NCBI GenBank assembly: GCA_963682175.1
Contig: OY821784.1
Location: 36,747,621-36,811,620, forward strand
Origin: Triglochin maritima
Lineage: Eukaryota; Streptophyta; Magnoliopsida; Alismatales; Juncaginaceae
Length of the DNA: 64,000 nt
Direction: 5' to 3'
A program made the translations under genes and the position numbers. The notes beneath the pieces were generated by a model, which saw only the letters and a list, made by a program, of their open reading frames with translations, made no database searches and was not told the origin of the DNA. Positions 12,599 to 23,800 of the stretch are shown here, in pieces; within the stretch, counting starts at the first letter, position 1; every line of letters starts with the position of its first letter.

Positions 12599-13342
12599 TG
12601 TAATATCCTGAATTTTTTAGTTGAGGTAATAATCAAATATCTTAATGGACTAATTAAGATTGTTGGATGATTGTGTGGTTTTAGGAGAAGATAAAATTTT
12701 GAGAAGAATATTGAGAAGAAAAAGATGGAGATTTTGAGGCAAGTACTGATTCGTTATTCTTCAGTTTCATATCATGTCTGTCTCTCTTGATATTCGTAGT
12801 TGCTTGCATGTTGAGCATTAATATTGATTTTATGGATGTGCATATGATTGCATGGTGGTGTTTCGGTCGACATGTCATGTGGCTGTGTGTATGTTTCTGG
12901 CAGAGCAACTTAGGAAAGAGCTGCCTAGCGGACAGCGTGGAGCCACCCGAGAGAGGAAATGGCTGCCTGTCGTTAGTGTGGAGCTACCAGGTATGCGTCT
13001 GACTGATTGATAGATTTCAGAAGCACAAGATGTGGTCGAATCCGAATGGGGGTTCCAGATTGTTATGCATGCATTTTATTTGTGATGCATGTCTCTTGAT
13101 TGTGTTCATTGACTGAATGTCATATTCTGTATTATTTTCCACATGATTATGATTTTGATTGATTGATGGTTGGTACTTGCGGGCTGTCGAGCTCACAAAT
13201 TGTTGATTATATTTTTTCAGATTAATTATGAGCTTATCAAATGGATTTAAATATCAGAGTTCGCAGCGGTCAGGATCGCGGATCGTATCTTAACGCACCG
13301 AGTTCGGGCAGGTGAGCAGTTGTCCGGGCTCGGGGCGTTACA
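12599..13342 (+). repeat. LTR 4 of the concatemer (outer 3' LTR)
   Basis: Identical to LTRs 2 and 3 until about 13150, then private differences appear: GATTTTGATTG instead of GATTCTGATTG, one extra T before CAG, GAGCTTATCAAATGG instead of GGGCCTATCAGATGG, and ACCGAGTTCGGGCAGG instead of ACCGGGTTCGGGCGGG. It ends at the outer TSD copy. Confidence 0.9.
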
Positions 13343-13347
13343 ATGGT

Positions 13348-13569
13348 CGTATACTCGTATTGAAGAAACAAAATAGTTGAACTCTCTCCATTAATTGATA
13401 AAAAACGTGCTTCTCTGGTGTCACCATCTATATCACAAGAAGTTGATAACTTGATATTATCAAAAAGCTGGTGATTCTCTAAGGTACAATACAGCTGGGC
13501 TTTGCCACCAACCTCCAGAGTGGTCTTGTCGGGCCCATTCCACCCATAACATCTTCTAACATTAACCAC
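13348..13569 (-). pseudogene. Coding-like fragment abutting the LTR concatemer
   Basis: A minus-strand open frame from 13569 contains protein-like stretches (CYGWNGPDKTTLEVGGKAQ, IKLSTSCDIDGDTREARF) and reaches the retroelement boundary. Rejoining the sequence across the single TSD gives a stop codon two bases past the junction, so the insertion lies at or just after the end of this frame. An acceptor-like TTAG precedes the AAGATGTTATGG block, so it may be an exon. No family recognised. It is on the same strand as the fragments at 7334-8699, so all three may derive from one locus. Confidence 0.35.
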
Positions 13570-14031
13570 TAATTATCTCATTTAGCTTGAGCCGAATCCC
13601 TATCTAATTGTGTGAGTCCAATAACAAGGTAATATGTAAGGGGGAAAAATTATCATTTTTTCTTTCGGCCGCCTCCATCTTTAGTGGCAGTATATAACAT
13701 CTCTAACGTTGCGTTGGGATACCGTGTTTACAATTTTCATAGAATTTGGAATTAATAGGATATACAAATTCCAGGATTTATGAACGACGTGATTTTGATT
13801 TACTATATTTGAACAAGCATGTTACTTTAAAATGATAACAAAAAAATAATATGAAATTTTATTTCTTTTCCCATTCCGAATTGTATCCAAACCATAAAAA
13901 TGACATATTATTGCGCATAAAATTATATTTCGAACATAACATTAGAATTTGTATTAATTCGAATCACTAAAGTTTAAAATATGTAGAATTTCAAAATTCC
14001 ATCTTTCAGTATAGAATTTTGTTTCTGAATT

Positions 14032-14811
14032 GCTAAACATCGCTCCAAAATTACTTAAATCGCCCCTTAAAATTACCATTTTGCCCTTCTCTCATTTCTA
14101 CTGCTATAACGCGACATTTTACCCTCCTATCACACATCTCTCTTCATATTCCTCTTATAATCATAAAAAATAATGTTTTGGAGGTCAGTAATGAACCAAC
14201 GAACGCCCCAGTGTACTCGAATCTGGTAAAATATCTAACATCTTTTTAATAAAAAAATAATAAAAAATAATAAAAAAACTCATTGTAATCAGACCGGTTA
14301 CCACCGAAAACTTGCAAAGAAACATCAAATAATTTGAGATAAAACACCGTATAATTTTAATTTGACAAAAAAATTAAAAAAAACGGGACGTCTGGCTAAG
14401 ACGTCTGTACCATCGTGGAGGCGTCTGGCTAAGACGCCTCCACCATGGTTGAGGCGTCTTAGCGAGACGCTTAGACCATGGTATAGGCGTCTGGCTAAGA
14501 CGCCTGGACCATCGTGGAAGCGTCTGGATAAGACGCCTCAACCATGGTGGAGGCGTCTTAGCTAGACGCCTCCACGATGGTGCAGGCGTCTTAGCCAGAC
14601 GCCCGAGTCGGAAAAAAAAACCGTCTCCGTTACTTCGCCTGATCTAGGTGTTTCGCCAGACATTTTCGTGGTGTTGGTACTAGGAATGTTAGTAAAACTG
14701 AGTCAAAAACCTTGTTTAAAGACACGAGACGATATGGGTATTAAATATATTGTTAAGGGCAATTTGGTAATTTCAATGGGCGATTTAAGTAGTTTTGGGG
14801 CGACGTTTAGT
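14032..14811. mobile_element. Nested MITE with about 50-bp TIRs and minisatellite
   Basis: Left CTAAACATCGCTCC / AAAATTACTTAAATCGCCCC and right (inverted) CTAAACGTCGCCCC / AAAACTACTTAAATCGCCC form good terminal inverted repeats continuing to a TTGCCC block. There is no transposase. The interior holds a 33-bp tandem repeat (14387-14610). Confidence 0.65.
14387..14610. repeat. 33-bp minisatellite of self-complementary units
   Basis: About six to seven units with GCGTCT at 14421, 14454, 14487, 14520, 14554 and 14586. The GGCGTCT...AGACGCC arms pair with each other, and CCATGGT/CCATCGTGG links units. Because the period is 33, one frame stays open across several units, giving an 11-residue periodic peptide; this is a by-product of the repeat, not evidence for a gene. 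Confidence 0.85.
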
Positions 14812-15012
14812 AGTTCCCTTTTGTTTTGACAAAATATTTGTATAGAAATGGAATCTCAAAATGCCACAAAGGATTTACAAATTCCAGAATGATTTCAACC
14901 AAACATGGTAGTGTCAAATGTGCCACTTTGAAATTCCATGTTGAAGTGACGCAACCAAACCCAACCTAATATCATTCTTGAGAACAAAAATTTCTAAATA
15001 CATCCAAATAAC

Positions 15013-15681
15013 TGGGTGGTAAATTGGGTTGATTAAACCTGCTACCCCGGTCAGTCTAATGCGGGTTGCGGTCAAAAAATTCTTACCCGCCAACTCGCTT
15101 AATAAATGAGATGGGTTGCAGAGCTTGCAGTTATCTCTCAACCCGCCAACCTAACCTGCAATCCGCATAAAATATATTTTATTTTTAATTAATATATATC
15201 ATATTTATAATTGTGGCACTTATGGCAATATATATCATATTTATAACAACATTATTGTGAACTTATAGTTGTAGTTTTTGGACTATATGTTATAATGTCT
15301 TGAGGCACCTTTTGTATGTTTTTTATATTTGTTTTGGACATGCATATATCATGTTTTGGACATGAAACTATGAAAGTGCTATATGTTATGTTGTATGTAT
15401 TTTGTTTGTCTAGGTATTTTGGTGATATATACAAACTTGTTGTACATGTTCTAAGTTGTAAGGTTTTACAGGTTCTAATTTATAAAAATAAAAATCTAAA
15501 TAATCAAGTCACTCACCCTGCTTAATACGCCTAACTCGTACCGCAACCGCCTAATCGACCCTTAGGTGGGGCAGGTATCGATTGTTACATTTTTGCCTCA
15601 CCCAACTTACCCAATTAGATTAGGTGGGGCAGGTAGCAGTAGGGTTAAAATATGTCCCGTAGCACCCAATATACACCCCTA
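15013..15681. mobile_element. hAT-type non-autonomous element, 669 bp
   Basis: The right end reads ACACCCCTA (inverted TAGGGGTGT) and the left end is a diverged TGGGTGGTAAATTGGGT. Flanking octamers CAAATAAC (15005-15012) and CAAGTAAC (15682-15689) match at seven of eight positions. Subterminal GGGTTG/CAACCCG and GTGGGGCAGGTA motifs repeat at both ends. No transposase. Confidence 0.65.
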
Positions 15682-15899
15682 CAAGTAACCAAAGGATATA
15701 TACCAGCAATATGCACATTAATTTATGTGTTGCTTGCCTATAAAAAGGAAGTACTTAATTCCTCGGCACTACACCACCGGGTCGGGATTTGAAGTTGTAA
15801 TTGGGGTCAGGTTGGGTGCAACATTGTGTCAGGATTTTAAGTTGTAATTGGGGTCAGATCGGGATACTAATTAGAGTTTTAAGGTGTTGATAAGAGGTA

Positions 15900-16250
15900 A
15901 AGATTGAGAAACCACAGGTCACGGAAAACGTAAACGGTACCATCGGAATGTGGCCCCCACTGTAATGGATAGGTATGATGTCAATTACATTCTTTTGATA
16001 CGTACATGGTCAATTTTTCTCGAACCATGGGTACGTCGCCAATTAACGATGTTTTGATCGGTACAGAAGTAAAAAAAATCGTTGATAAATCACGGAACGT
16101 TACGGAAAATGTTAATGAAAGTGGGTCACACCGTAACGGATGAGTATGAGGTCAATTATATTATTTTTGATACGTACATGGTCAATGTTCTCCGAACCAT
16201 GGGTACGTCGCCAATTAACGATGTTTTGATCGGTAGGGAAGCAAAAAAAA
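15900..16250. repeat. Direct tandem repeat, two units of 172 bp
   Basis: The block with TACGTACATGGTCAAT, CGAACCATGGGTACGTCGCC and AATTAACGATGTTTTGATCGG occurs twice, with GGGTACGTCG at 16029 and 16201 (period 172). The second copy carries a 60-codon frame that is incidental. Confidence 0.8.
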
Positions 16251-16264
16251 ACTCATTTACTTAA

Positions 16265-17303
16265 TATCAATAGCAGAGAGCATTAGATGATCACTTAATT
16301 AAACACACTCAACTTCACCGTTTACCCCCAAGAACATGACCACCCAAAATTCCAAGCATTCAATCGTTATCTTGGATAGTAAATGCATCTCACCATCAAG
16401 AGAGGAATTAATGGGTTTGTCCAAACCTTTATGTCCCCAACCAAAACCTCAATTTTACTAACTTATTTTGTTTAATTTCTACGTCAAGATTAGAGAAAAT
16501 GGTGTCTGATAACCTACAACTTACAAAAATTACGGTTGGCGGTTAGCGCGTAAGAGGTAAGAGGGAAGAAATTTCACAAAACCAACTAAATACAGATTTA
16601 CCACCCAAACTACTTGGCATTCTCCGATTGGCAGGTAGAGAGAGTCACAATTCGTATTGGAAATTGGATTTAGTGGTTGACAAGAAGCATGCATGGTGGA
16701 GCTTCTCATGTCTGGGTATATTGGAAAGGAATCTAGCTAATACACGAGGGACTGGGAAAATTAGTGAAGGTGCTAGACGTGAGCTGTAACACCGCTACCG
16801 CAGGGTTCCCAAATGAACCCTTAATCGGACTCAATTAAATTGAATCCTAATAAATCACAAGTCATTTATCGTCGAGCAAAAGTAACTTATTTTTCTGAAG
16901 ATGGATCTACTACATTTGAATTGTGTTCACACATGTTTGTGTTTGATAAAATAATCAAATCTAAGTTCTAAATTGAAAATCGAAACTTTTGGTCTTAATC
17001 TACAACTTTTATGTAGATTAACGATTTTAAAAATCATAAAATTTAGAATATGTTTTACGTAATGTCTGGAGATATAAAAATGAACGCACTACGTTCGTTA
17101 AAAAAATCGATTTCTATCGTCAAATACAATCATGTGTTAACGAAATTTAAAGATAATGTATCCCGCACCCCCAAATGTTTGTGCTCGATAAGATAATCAA
17201 TTTAAAGATATTGTATCCTCCTCTATTTACCTTATTAATGAAAGACACCACCAAATTAAAACACCAATCAATGATCACCCACCACCACCCCAAACCAAAA
17301 AAA
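16265..17303. other. Upstream region of the LRR gene
   Basis: No gene recognised in this 1-kb stretch. An echo of the sequence TTGTGTTCG/TGATAAAATAATCAA near 16940 recurs as TTGTGCTCGATAAGATAATCAA near 17180, indicating a small local duplication. No unambiguous TATA box could be picked. Confidence 0.4.
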
Positions 17304-19407
17304 ATGAAGTCACCCCTCATCCTTCTCATTCTCTTCATCTTCCTCCTCTCCACCACCTCCCCCTCCCCAGTGCTAGACACCACCATTGGTGGCTTTGGAA
17401 TATGGGTAGGAACGACACCCCAACCTTCACCACCCACCACTCTACAACCACCACCACCTTGTTCCTACAAAGCCCTCCAATCCTTCAAGTCCTCCATAAC
17501 CCAAGACCCTCACAACCTCCTCTCAACTTGGGTTGGCCCCAACATATGCTCTTACAAGGGCATATTTTGCTCAACTCCACCAACCCAAGACCCAACTTCA
17601 ATTTCAACCCTAACCCAAGATGTAGCCATCATTGACCTTAACCATGCATCACTCAATGGCACACTTCATGAAGACCTCTCTCTCCTTAGACATCTCTCAG
17701 CTATCCACCTCAACTCCAACTTCTTGCATGGCTCCCTCCCTCTATCACTAGGGAAGTTGGAGTACTTAACTGAACTTGATCTTAGCAACAATGCCTTCTC
17801 TGGGGTGTTCCCAAGTGTGGTGTTGGAGATTCCTAGCCTTGCCTATGTTGATCTTAGATTTAATAGGTTTTATGGAGGGGTTCCTGAGGAGTTGTTTGAG
17901 AAGGAGTTGGATGCTATTTTTTTGAATGATAATATGTTTGATGGGGAGATTCCCGGGAATCTTTGGAGCTCGCCGGCGTCGGTCGTTACGCTTGCTAATA
18001 ATTTGTTTACTGGGAATTTGCCGGCCACAGTCGTGTTGGATGAGGGATCGAAGCTTAGAGAGGTGTTGTTCCTCAACAACAAGCTTACAGGTAATTAATG
18101 TGATGTGGCTTCAAAATTATAACTTGTTGAAATTAATCAAACTTACTTAATTAAGTTCTAGTTATTTTTGTAAAATGTGACAAGTAGTAGTTTTAGATCT
18201 TGAGTATTGAAGAATAAAAAGGAATGTTGGTAATTTGAATTATTTTTTTATGTTTTAGTTTTCATGTATAACCATCAGGTTGATAAGATATACCAAACGA
18301 TGTTTATTAGTTTCTTAAATTTTATTTTTGTTCTTCAATGTAGCATATGGAATCACAAGTCACAGTCACACTATCAATAAATAAGAGGGCAAAATACTTC
18401 CATTAATGCCATTCAATGATTTAAAATGGTAATATTATCTACTCTTGAGTTTAAAGCAAACATCCGATTTTTCCCTTATGTTGATTGTTGAATCATATTT
18501 AGTTCTTCAACATTAATCTTGGGGGTTCATTATATTGATAGAATAGCGCACTGAAGCTTATACAATAAAATTCATATGAAGTTGAATCAGATCAAATGTA
18601 ATTTTAAATTGACAGGCAAAATGATACAATTCAAAATTTTGATTCAATTGGAGGAAGTCTAACATATCATGAATTTCAGAGGGTACTTTACATTTTTAAC
18701 TATTTAAAAGGGTATTTGTGAAACCATCCCTAATAATCTTAGTACATCTTTCTAAATCACATGCATTATTTTCAAGAAATACATGATTAATCGTTTAACT
18801 ATGGATATTTACAAAACCAAATGGATAACTCTAGTTAACATGTTGATCAATCACATTGCTCACTCTGTAGATAATGATTGATGAGAATAGTCCATTTGCA
18901 AGTTTTCTATTACATCCTAACTAAACTTAAAGATGTGATCCATCATGTCAATTGTAGGTAATCTAATTGTGGGATTGAGTTAAAACTATCATCTTAATTT
19001 CATCCATAGGTTGCATTCCAGAAGAAGTAGGACTACTCTCCAATGCCCAAGTCCTAGACTTCAGCTACAACTCCTTCACAGGCCACCTTCCCTCCTCCAT
19101 CTCCTGCCTCACCGGAGTCCAAGTTCTCAACGTTGCCCACAACCAAATATCCGGTGTGATATCGGAGGCGGTGTGCTCCATAAGAAGCCTAGTCAACCTC
19201 ACCATATCATTCAACTTTTTCTCGGGTCTAACCGGGGATTGCACTAGGTCCGTTACGAGGAATTTGGGATTCGACTATGCCGGGAATTGTATTCCTGGAG
19301 AAGGCATGCAAAGGCCACCGCCGGAGTGCGAGGACGTTCCCGGAGGAGGGTGTGGTGGGATTAGCAATGTTGGATCATTGATGGGGTGCAACAATCCATT
19401 GCCTTGA
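17304..19407 (+). CDS. Secreted LRX-type leucine-rich repeat protein
   Basis: Two exons, 17304-18090 and 19010-19407 (phase-1 intron, ACAG|GTAATT to CATAG|G), give 394 residues. I chose the ATG at 17304 because it places the hydrophobic run LILLILFIFLLS directly at the N terminus as a signal peptide; in-frame ATGs further upstream would bury it. After a short proline-rich spacer come the plant LRR N-cap (ALQSFKSSITQDPHNLLSTW, then paired cysteines), about nine to ten LRRs with NxxSGxxP-like spacing, and the cap CIPGEGMQRPPPEC. This matches the LRR half of LRR-extensins and the short At4g06744-like group, which lack the Ser-Pro extensin tail. Known LRX proteins sit in the cell wall and bind RALF peptides; that role here is inference. 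The 919-bp intron holds no other gene. Confidence 0.9.
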
Positions 19408-20036
19408 ATTGTCTTAATTTTAGATGGATGCCTGAATTGCATCCTACGATATCAGGTTGACGATACTTTTAATTGATAAATTTACTCGTTTTTGTCTATT
19501 TGCGTGTAGGGTAATTTTCTGGAGGGGTAGTGGTTTGAAGTGGGGTGGAAATCTATTGCTCATTTTTTTCTCGAGTTGTGGACCTGTGGTTTGTGGTTAA
19601 ATTTCTTTGTTGAGCTATAGAATTTAGAGTTTAGATAATTTAATTTTAAATTTGTTATCACTCGATTTCAAATTATAATCAGTTGAAATCATTACATTAT
19701 TATGGTTTTTTGGTTTCAAAGGATGGCTATTTTTTATTTATTTTTGTTTGAAAGTTGAAGGATGGCCGATGGCTAAAGTTAATCCAGAAAAGGTGTGATA
19801 GCTGATAGGTTGGTGGTGGCATTTATTGTGGTTCACATGTCTACTATTCCTAAAGTTGTTTTCCTTTTTTGTGTTTGGGGCATTGAGTTGGACTTTACTG
19901 CCGGTCTGCGTTGCCTGTTCAGTCACTTTTGTGTTGCCTTGGTGTAACCCCATTGGATTGTAGTATTGTACTGCCAATGTGATTTTATTGGCTTTTTGTT
20001 TGGATGACCCTACAATCAGCTTATTTGACTTTATGT
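19408..20036. other. 3' flank of the LRR gene
   Basis: Likely 3' UTR followed by unremarkable AT-rich DNA. No further gene seen. Confidence 0.4.
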
Positions 20037-20045
20037 TAGTTTAAA

Positions 20046-20547
20046 GGGTTAATTACAGTTTGACCCCTGAACTATGCATTGGTATCACTTTGCCCCCCTG
20101 AACTTTCAAAGTTAACAGTTACCTCCCCTGAACTTTAATTTTGTAACACTTTGCCCTCCTGAACTTCAAAAACTCATTATTTAACACACATTCGACGTTT
20201 TTTTCCTAATTTTTTTTGTTGTATCCCTAATACACTCTTAAACTTATATTTACGTGAAAGTTTGGATCGAAACGGAGGTCGGATATGATTGGAATTTGGG
20301 TCGATTTGACACTCAATCCGACCCAAATTCCAACCATATCCGACCTCCGTTTCGATCCAAACATTCACGTAAATATAGGTTTAAGAGTGTATTAGGGATA
20401 CAACAAAACAAATTAGGAAAAAAAACGTCGAATGTGCTAAATAATGAGTTTTTGAAGTTAAGGGGGGGCAAAATGTTACAAAATTAAAGTTCAGGGGGGC
20501 AAAGTGATACCAATGCATAGTTCAGGGGGTCAAACTGTAATTAACCC
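20046..20547. mobile_element. MULE-type hairpin MITE, 502 bp, 9-bp TSD
   Basis: The element begins GGGTTAATTACAGTTTGACC and ends with its inverse, flanked by a perfect 9-bp duplication TAGTTTAAA (20037-20045 and 20548-20556), the hallmark of Mutator-like elements. The two arms are nearly fully complementary over roughly 230 bp and meet around 20300. The left arm has an extra copy of the TCCCCTGAACTTT block. Mirrored open frames on both strands (for example 20177-20368 and 20254-20487) reflect this symmetry and are not genes. Confidence 0.92.
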
Positions 20548-20844
20548 TAGTTTAAAAGATCTTTTGCTTTGATGTTTCTTGAAAATAACTAATTCAACTT
20601 TAAGACTGTTGTGAAACAAAGCAAACCAAAGATAAAAAGATCGAGGGAGGGAGAGAGGTATGTATTTCTTCTCTTGTCTTGTACTCAAATATGTACAATA
20701 GCCCCCTATATATAGGGTGAGGATGTAGTACGAGTTACAACAAAATAAATGGAATTACACCATATTAATAAGAGTAAAACCTACTTAAAGTTTAGGGGTT
20801 AGGAAGGTGAATCATCCACAAGACTTTTGGAATTCTTAACAAAG

Positions 20845-23800
20845 ACATCATTACTGCACCAATATTTATTATAATGATATTATTTTAAAAGAAATTTTGT
20901 TTCCGTGTCACTTTAAAACAACTAATTCGATTTTATAGCATCACTACACCAATATTTATAATGTCATTATGTTAAATTGTTATTTATACTAATGTCATTT
21001 CGACAGCGAATCTCGCGTCAACCCAGCTAGAGGTGTGCACAATCCGGTCAGAACCTAAATTTGGACCTGAATCAGTCCGAAATGGACCATTCTGGACCAG
21101 AATATCAGTGGATTCAGGTCCGATCTCTAGTCCATGGATATGCTTGATTCTGGGTTTTCGGTTCGGTCTGGGCAAAACCTGGAATATTCGGGTATGGGCT
21201 AGTGACCTGGCTTTTTAAAATAATTTTTTTCATGGGTGAGAAGTGAGAAAACCTATGAAAAAATATAGGATTTCGTTTCCCTATGTATGTATACATTTTA
21301 AAAAAATTAATACATGCATACATGATCGTTTCATACTTTCAACAATTTTATATACATTACTTTGTGTTTATTCTAATATCATGCAATCCTACATATATTA
21401 AAATAAATCACAAATAGAGAATCATACCTAAAGGTTCTCTAAATCTTTTGAAGATCCGGAGTCGCGTTACCCGTTAAATCGCCCACCGATTTGCCTCCGA
21501 GTGTTCACCAAACTCTAAACAAGATTATAAAGAAATGAGCTAGTCAATCAATCTCTCATTAGGCTTTGAATCTAGCTAATAACCCATTTTTAAGCTTCTG
21601 AGATTTCTATCTCTAAAACTCAAAATTATTAAGAGATTTTTGTGGTGATTAGGGGAGAGATTAATGAGAGAAAGAATTGTTGCATTCACATAAACAAGTA
21701 TGATAAGGGGTCATTTTATAGGCTCCCAAAACATCATTATCAAGAACTATTCCTTAGTCATGATCTCTTGCTTATTCTCTCCTAAAATTAATCTATAATT
21801 ATCACATAAGCATCCTCTAAAACGTTTAATTAAATCTGGATTTAATCCAACCCATGATCTAATTAATCTATTAATAATTCAGGCAGAAATCGCACTGTTC
21901 GGTCGACCGAGAATTTTTCTCGGTTTACCGACCCATTCGGTTATAACACATGTTCGGTGGACCGTGAGCTAGACGATCGACCGAATATGCATGAGAAAAA
22001 TTCTCTGGAAAAATTCGGACGAACCACGTCTTCTCTTCGGTCGACCGTTGACCTACCAAAATTTCTCCTGCAACATAATCATCGGACGACCGTATCACCT
22101 TCGGTCTACCAAAAATACTCTTTCTCGGTTGGTCGTTCATACTCGGTTAACCGAACCCAATTGTCCAGGCACTCCAGACAATTTCGGTCAACTAATTGTG
22201 TTTACCCGTTCCCCGTTCGGTTGACCGTTCCTTAGACAACTCGGTTGACCGAACCCTAAACGACTCACCGTGTTTGACCCTGATTTTGCCTTTGTCAAAT
22301 TTTGGATTTATTTCCAACAAAATTTGATCTTTTGGGGTTTTAACAAATTCATATCTCATGTAATATATTATCCTATATAATATTAAATTATTACACCCCA
22401 TAATATATACATCTCATATGAATTTATTATGATTTTAATTATGTCAATTCTCATGACATATTGATTTTATTCATTCACCACATGTGTCACATTTTCACAT
22501 GAAACCCGACGCATCATATGAACTTAAAATCAAGCCTCTTGTTTTCCAGTTTTGTGGTGTGACCTATAGAAGGATCTAAGCCAAATTTGCAGTGATATTA
22601 AAAACTTAATATCTCAAACTATAAGTGATATCTAGCTACACATTATAGTTACCCAGTTAGCATAGATGTCTTTGTTCCACTCGAACCAAAACATGATTCA
22701 TTTAGTGATGTAAGTGCATCACTTGTGTCCGTCTATTGCCTCATAATATTAAGAATATATACAAAGTAGAAATGTGTCATCTTTGTATTATATTCATTTT
22801 TTGATCTCTATAAGCTAATTATAAATATGTAGCTTAACTCAAGTTACATTGTGCACATTATAATTTTGCTTTATCAATGGACTCACTAATATCATCACTC
22901 AATTAAGAGGGGCAATGATAATCGTTTGACTAGCTATCTTTTTCAGCACAAGTCATGTTCAACCAACTATTATTTTTATCACTATACTCATTGATAGTTT
23001 TTGACAATATTCAATTTAAGCATTTCTTGAGTGAAAAGATATAAGTCTCATATCTTAGGACCCAAGACACAATAAAACATTAATGACACGAAATACAATT
23101 CCATAATGTTTTACTTGTTAGGTCTATTCAATATATAAAAGTAATCTTTTCATCTTTTATATACTCGTGTCGTCAAATATTTGTAGAGCTACAACAATCG
23201 ATGACCAACACGACAATCTTATCTCGGTGATTAATGTTTCATGTTAATTACCAAGATTGTGAATAACTTTTGATTTATGTAAACCATTATCTTTTAGAGC
23301 TCTACGGTTAATGACCAAACACATCTTTCTTAACACTTCTAAAAGACGAATATCATAATCAAGGAACAAAATGTTTGCACATCCAATTTATAACAATTGA
23401 CATATAAAAGTAAAACTTTTAGAACACGTTCCTTTCAAAAAAATGTTTTAGAAAACGGAATTTGGACATGGTTTCACCGATGAAAAAATATTATTTTAAA
23501 AAATCGGGTCACTGGTCTGGAATATTCCGTGTGTTTGCCCATACCTGACTGGAAACCCGGAATCAAGAATTTCCATAGACCGGACCTGGATCCCTCGGTC
23601 TGGTCTGGACTGGTCTATTATTGTCTGGTTCATGTCCAAATGCAGGTCCGTACTGGATTATGGCGTGATACTCACTTTCAAATTTGCATTAATATAAATA
23701 ACGATTTAACATAATGACATTAGGATAAATATTAGTGTAGTGATAGTATAAAATGAAATTAATTATTTTGGAGTGACACCCAAGCAAAAACTCCTTTAAA

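Larger units (their letters stand above)
9252..13347 (+). mobile_element. Ordered Ty3/gypsy LTR concatemer: 4 LTRs, 3 internals
   Basis: LTRs lie at 9257-9999, 10371-11113, 11485-12227 and 12599-13342 (743, 743, 743, 744 bp), each TGTAATATCC...GGGGCGTTACA. Between them are three identical 371-bp internals (10000-10370, 11114-11484, 12228-12598). Each internal begins with AATGGTATCAGAGC, a primer-binding site of tRNA-Met type, and ends with a remnant of the gypsy pol end (TTCGAGGACGAAATTTC) and a GGTAGAA tract. gag and pol are absent. The whole block is bounded by one 5-bp duplication ATGGT (9252-9256, 13343-13347), so it behaves as one insertion later expanded with a 1114-bp period. Repeated short open frames in the LTRs are not genes. 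Chromovirus-type origin is inferred from the LTR ends and the pol-terminal signature. Confidence 0.92.
13700..14915. mobile_element. Outer MITE interrupted by a nested element
   Basis: The flanks of the nested element at about 14032-14811 resemble each other in inverse orientation. Left is GTTGCGTTGGGATA with TACAAATTCCAGGATTT. Right, inverted, is TGTTTGGTTGAAATC with GGAATTTGTAAATCC. This suggests a host MITE of a GTTTGGTTGG-type family into which a second element inserted. Exact ends and TSD not resolved. Confidence 0.4.

Noticed and set aside
9339..13002. Repeated 70-75 codon frames on both strands
   Set aside because: They recur with the 1114-bp period because they lie in LTRs and internals; none encodes a recognisable retroelement domain.
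14362..14565. 67-codon open frame with 11-residue repeats (RRLAKTP-like)
   Set aside because: It is the direct result of a 33-bp tandem repeat inside a non-autonomous transposon; no start context, intron or homologue supports a protein.
20177..20487. Mirrored 63- and 77-codon frames
   Set aside because: They are the two arms of one inverted repeat and read nearly the same peptide on opposite strands.
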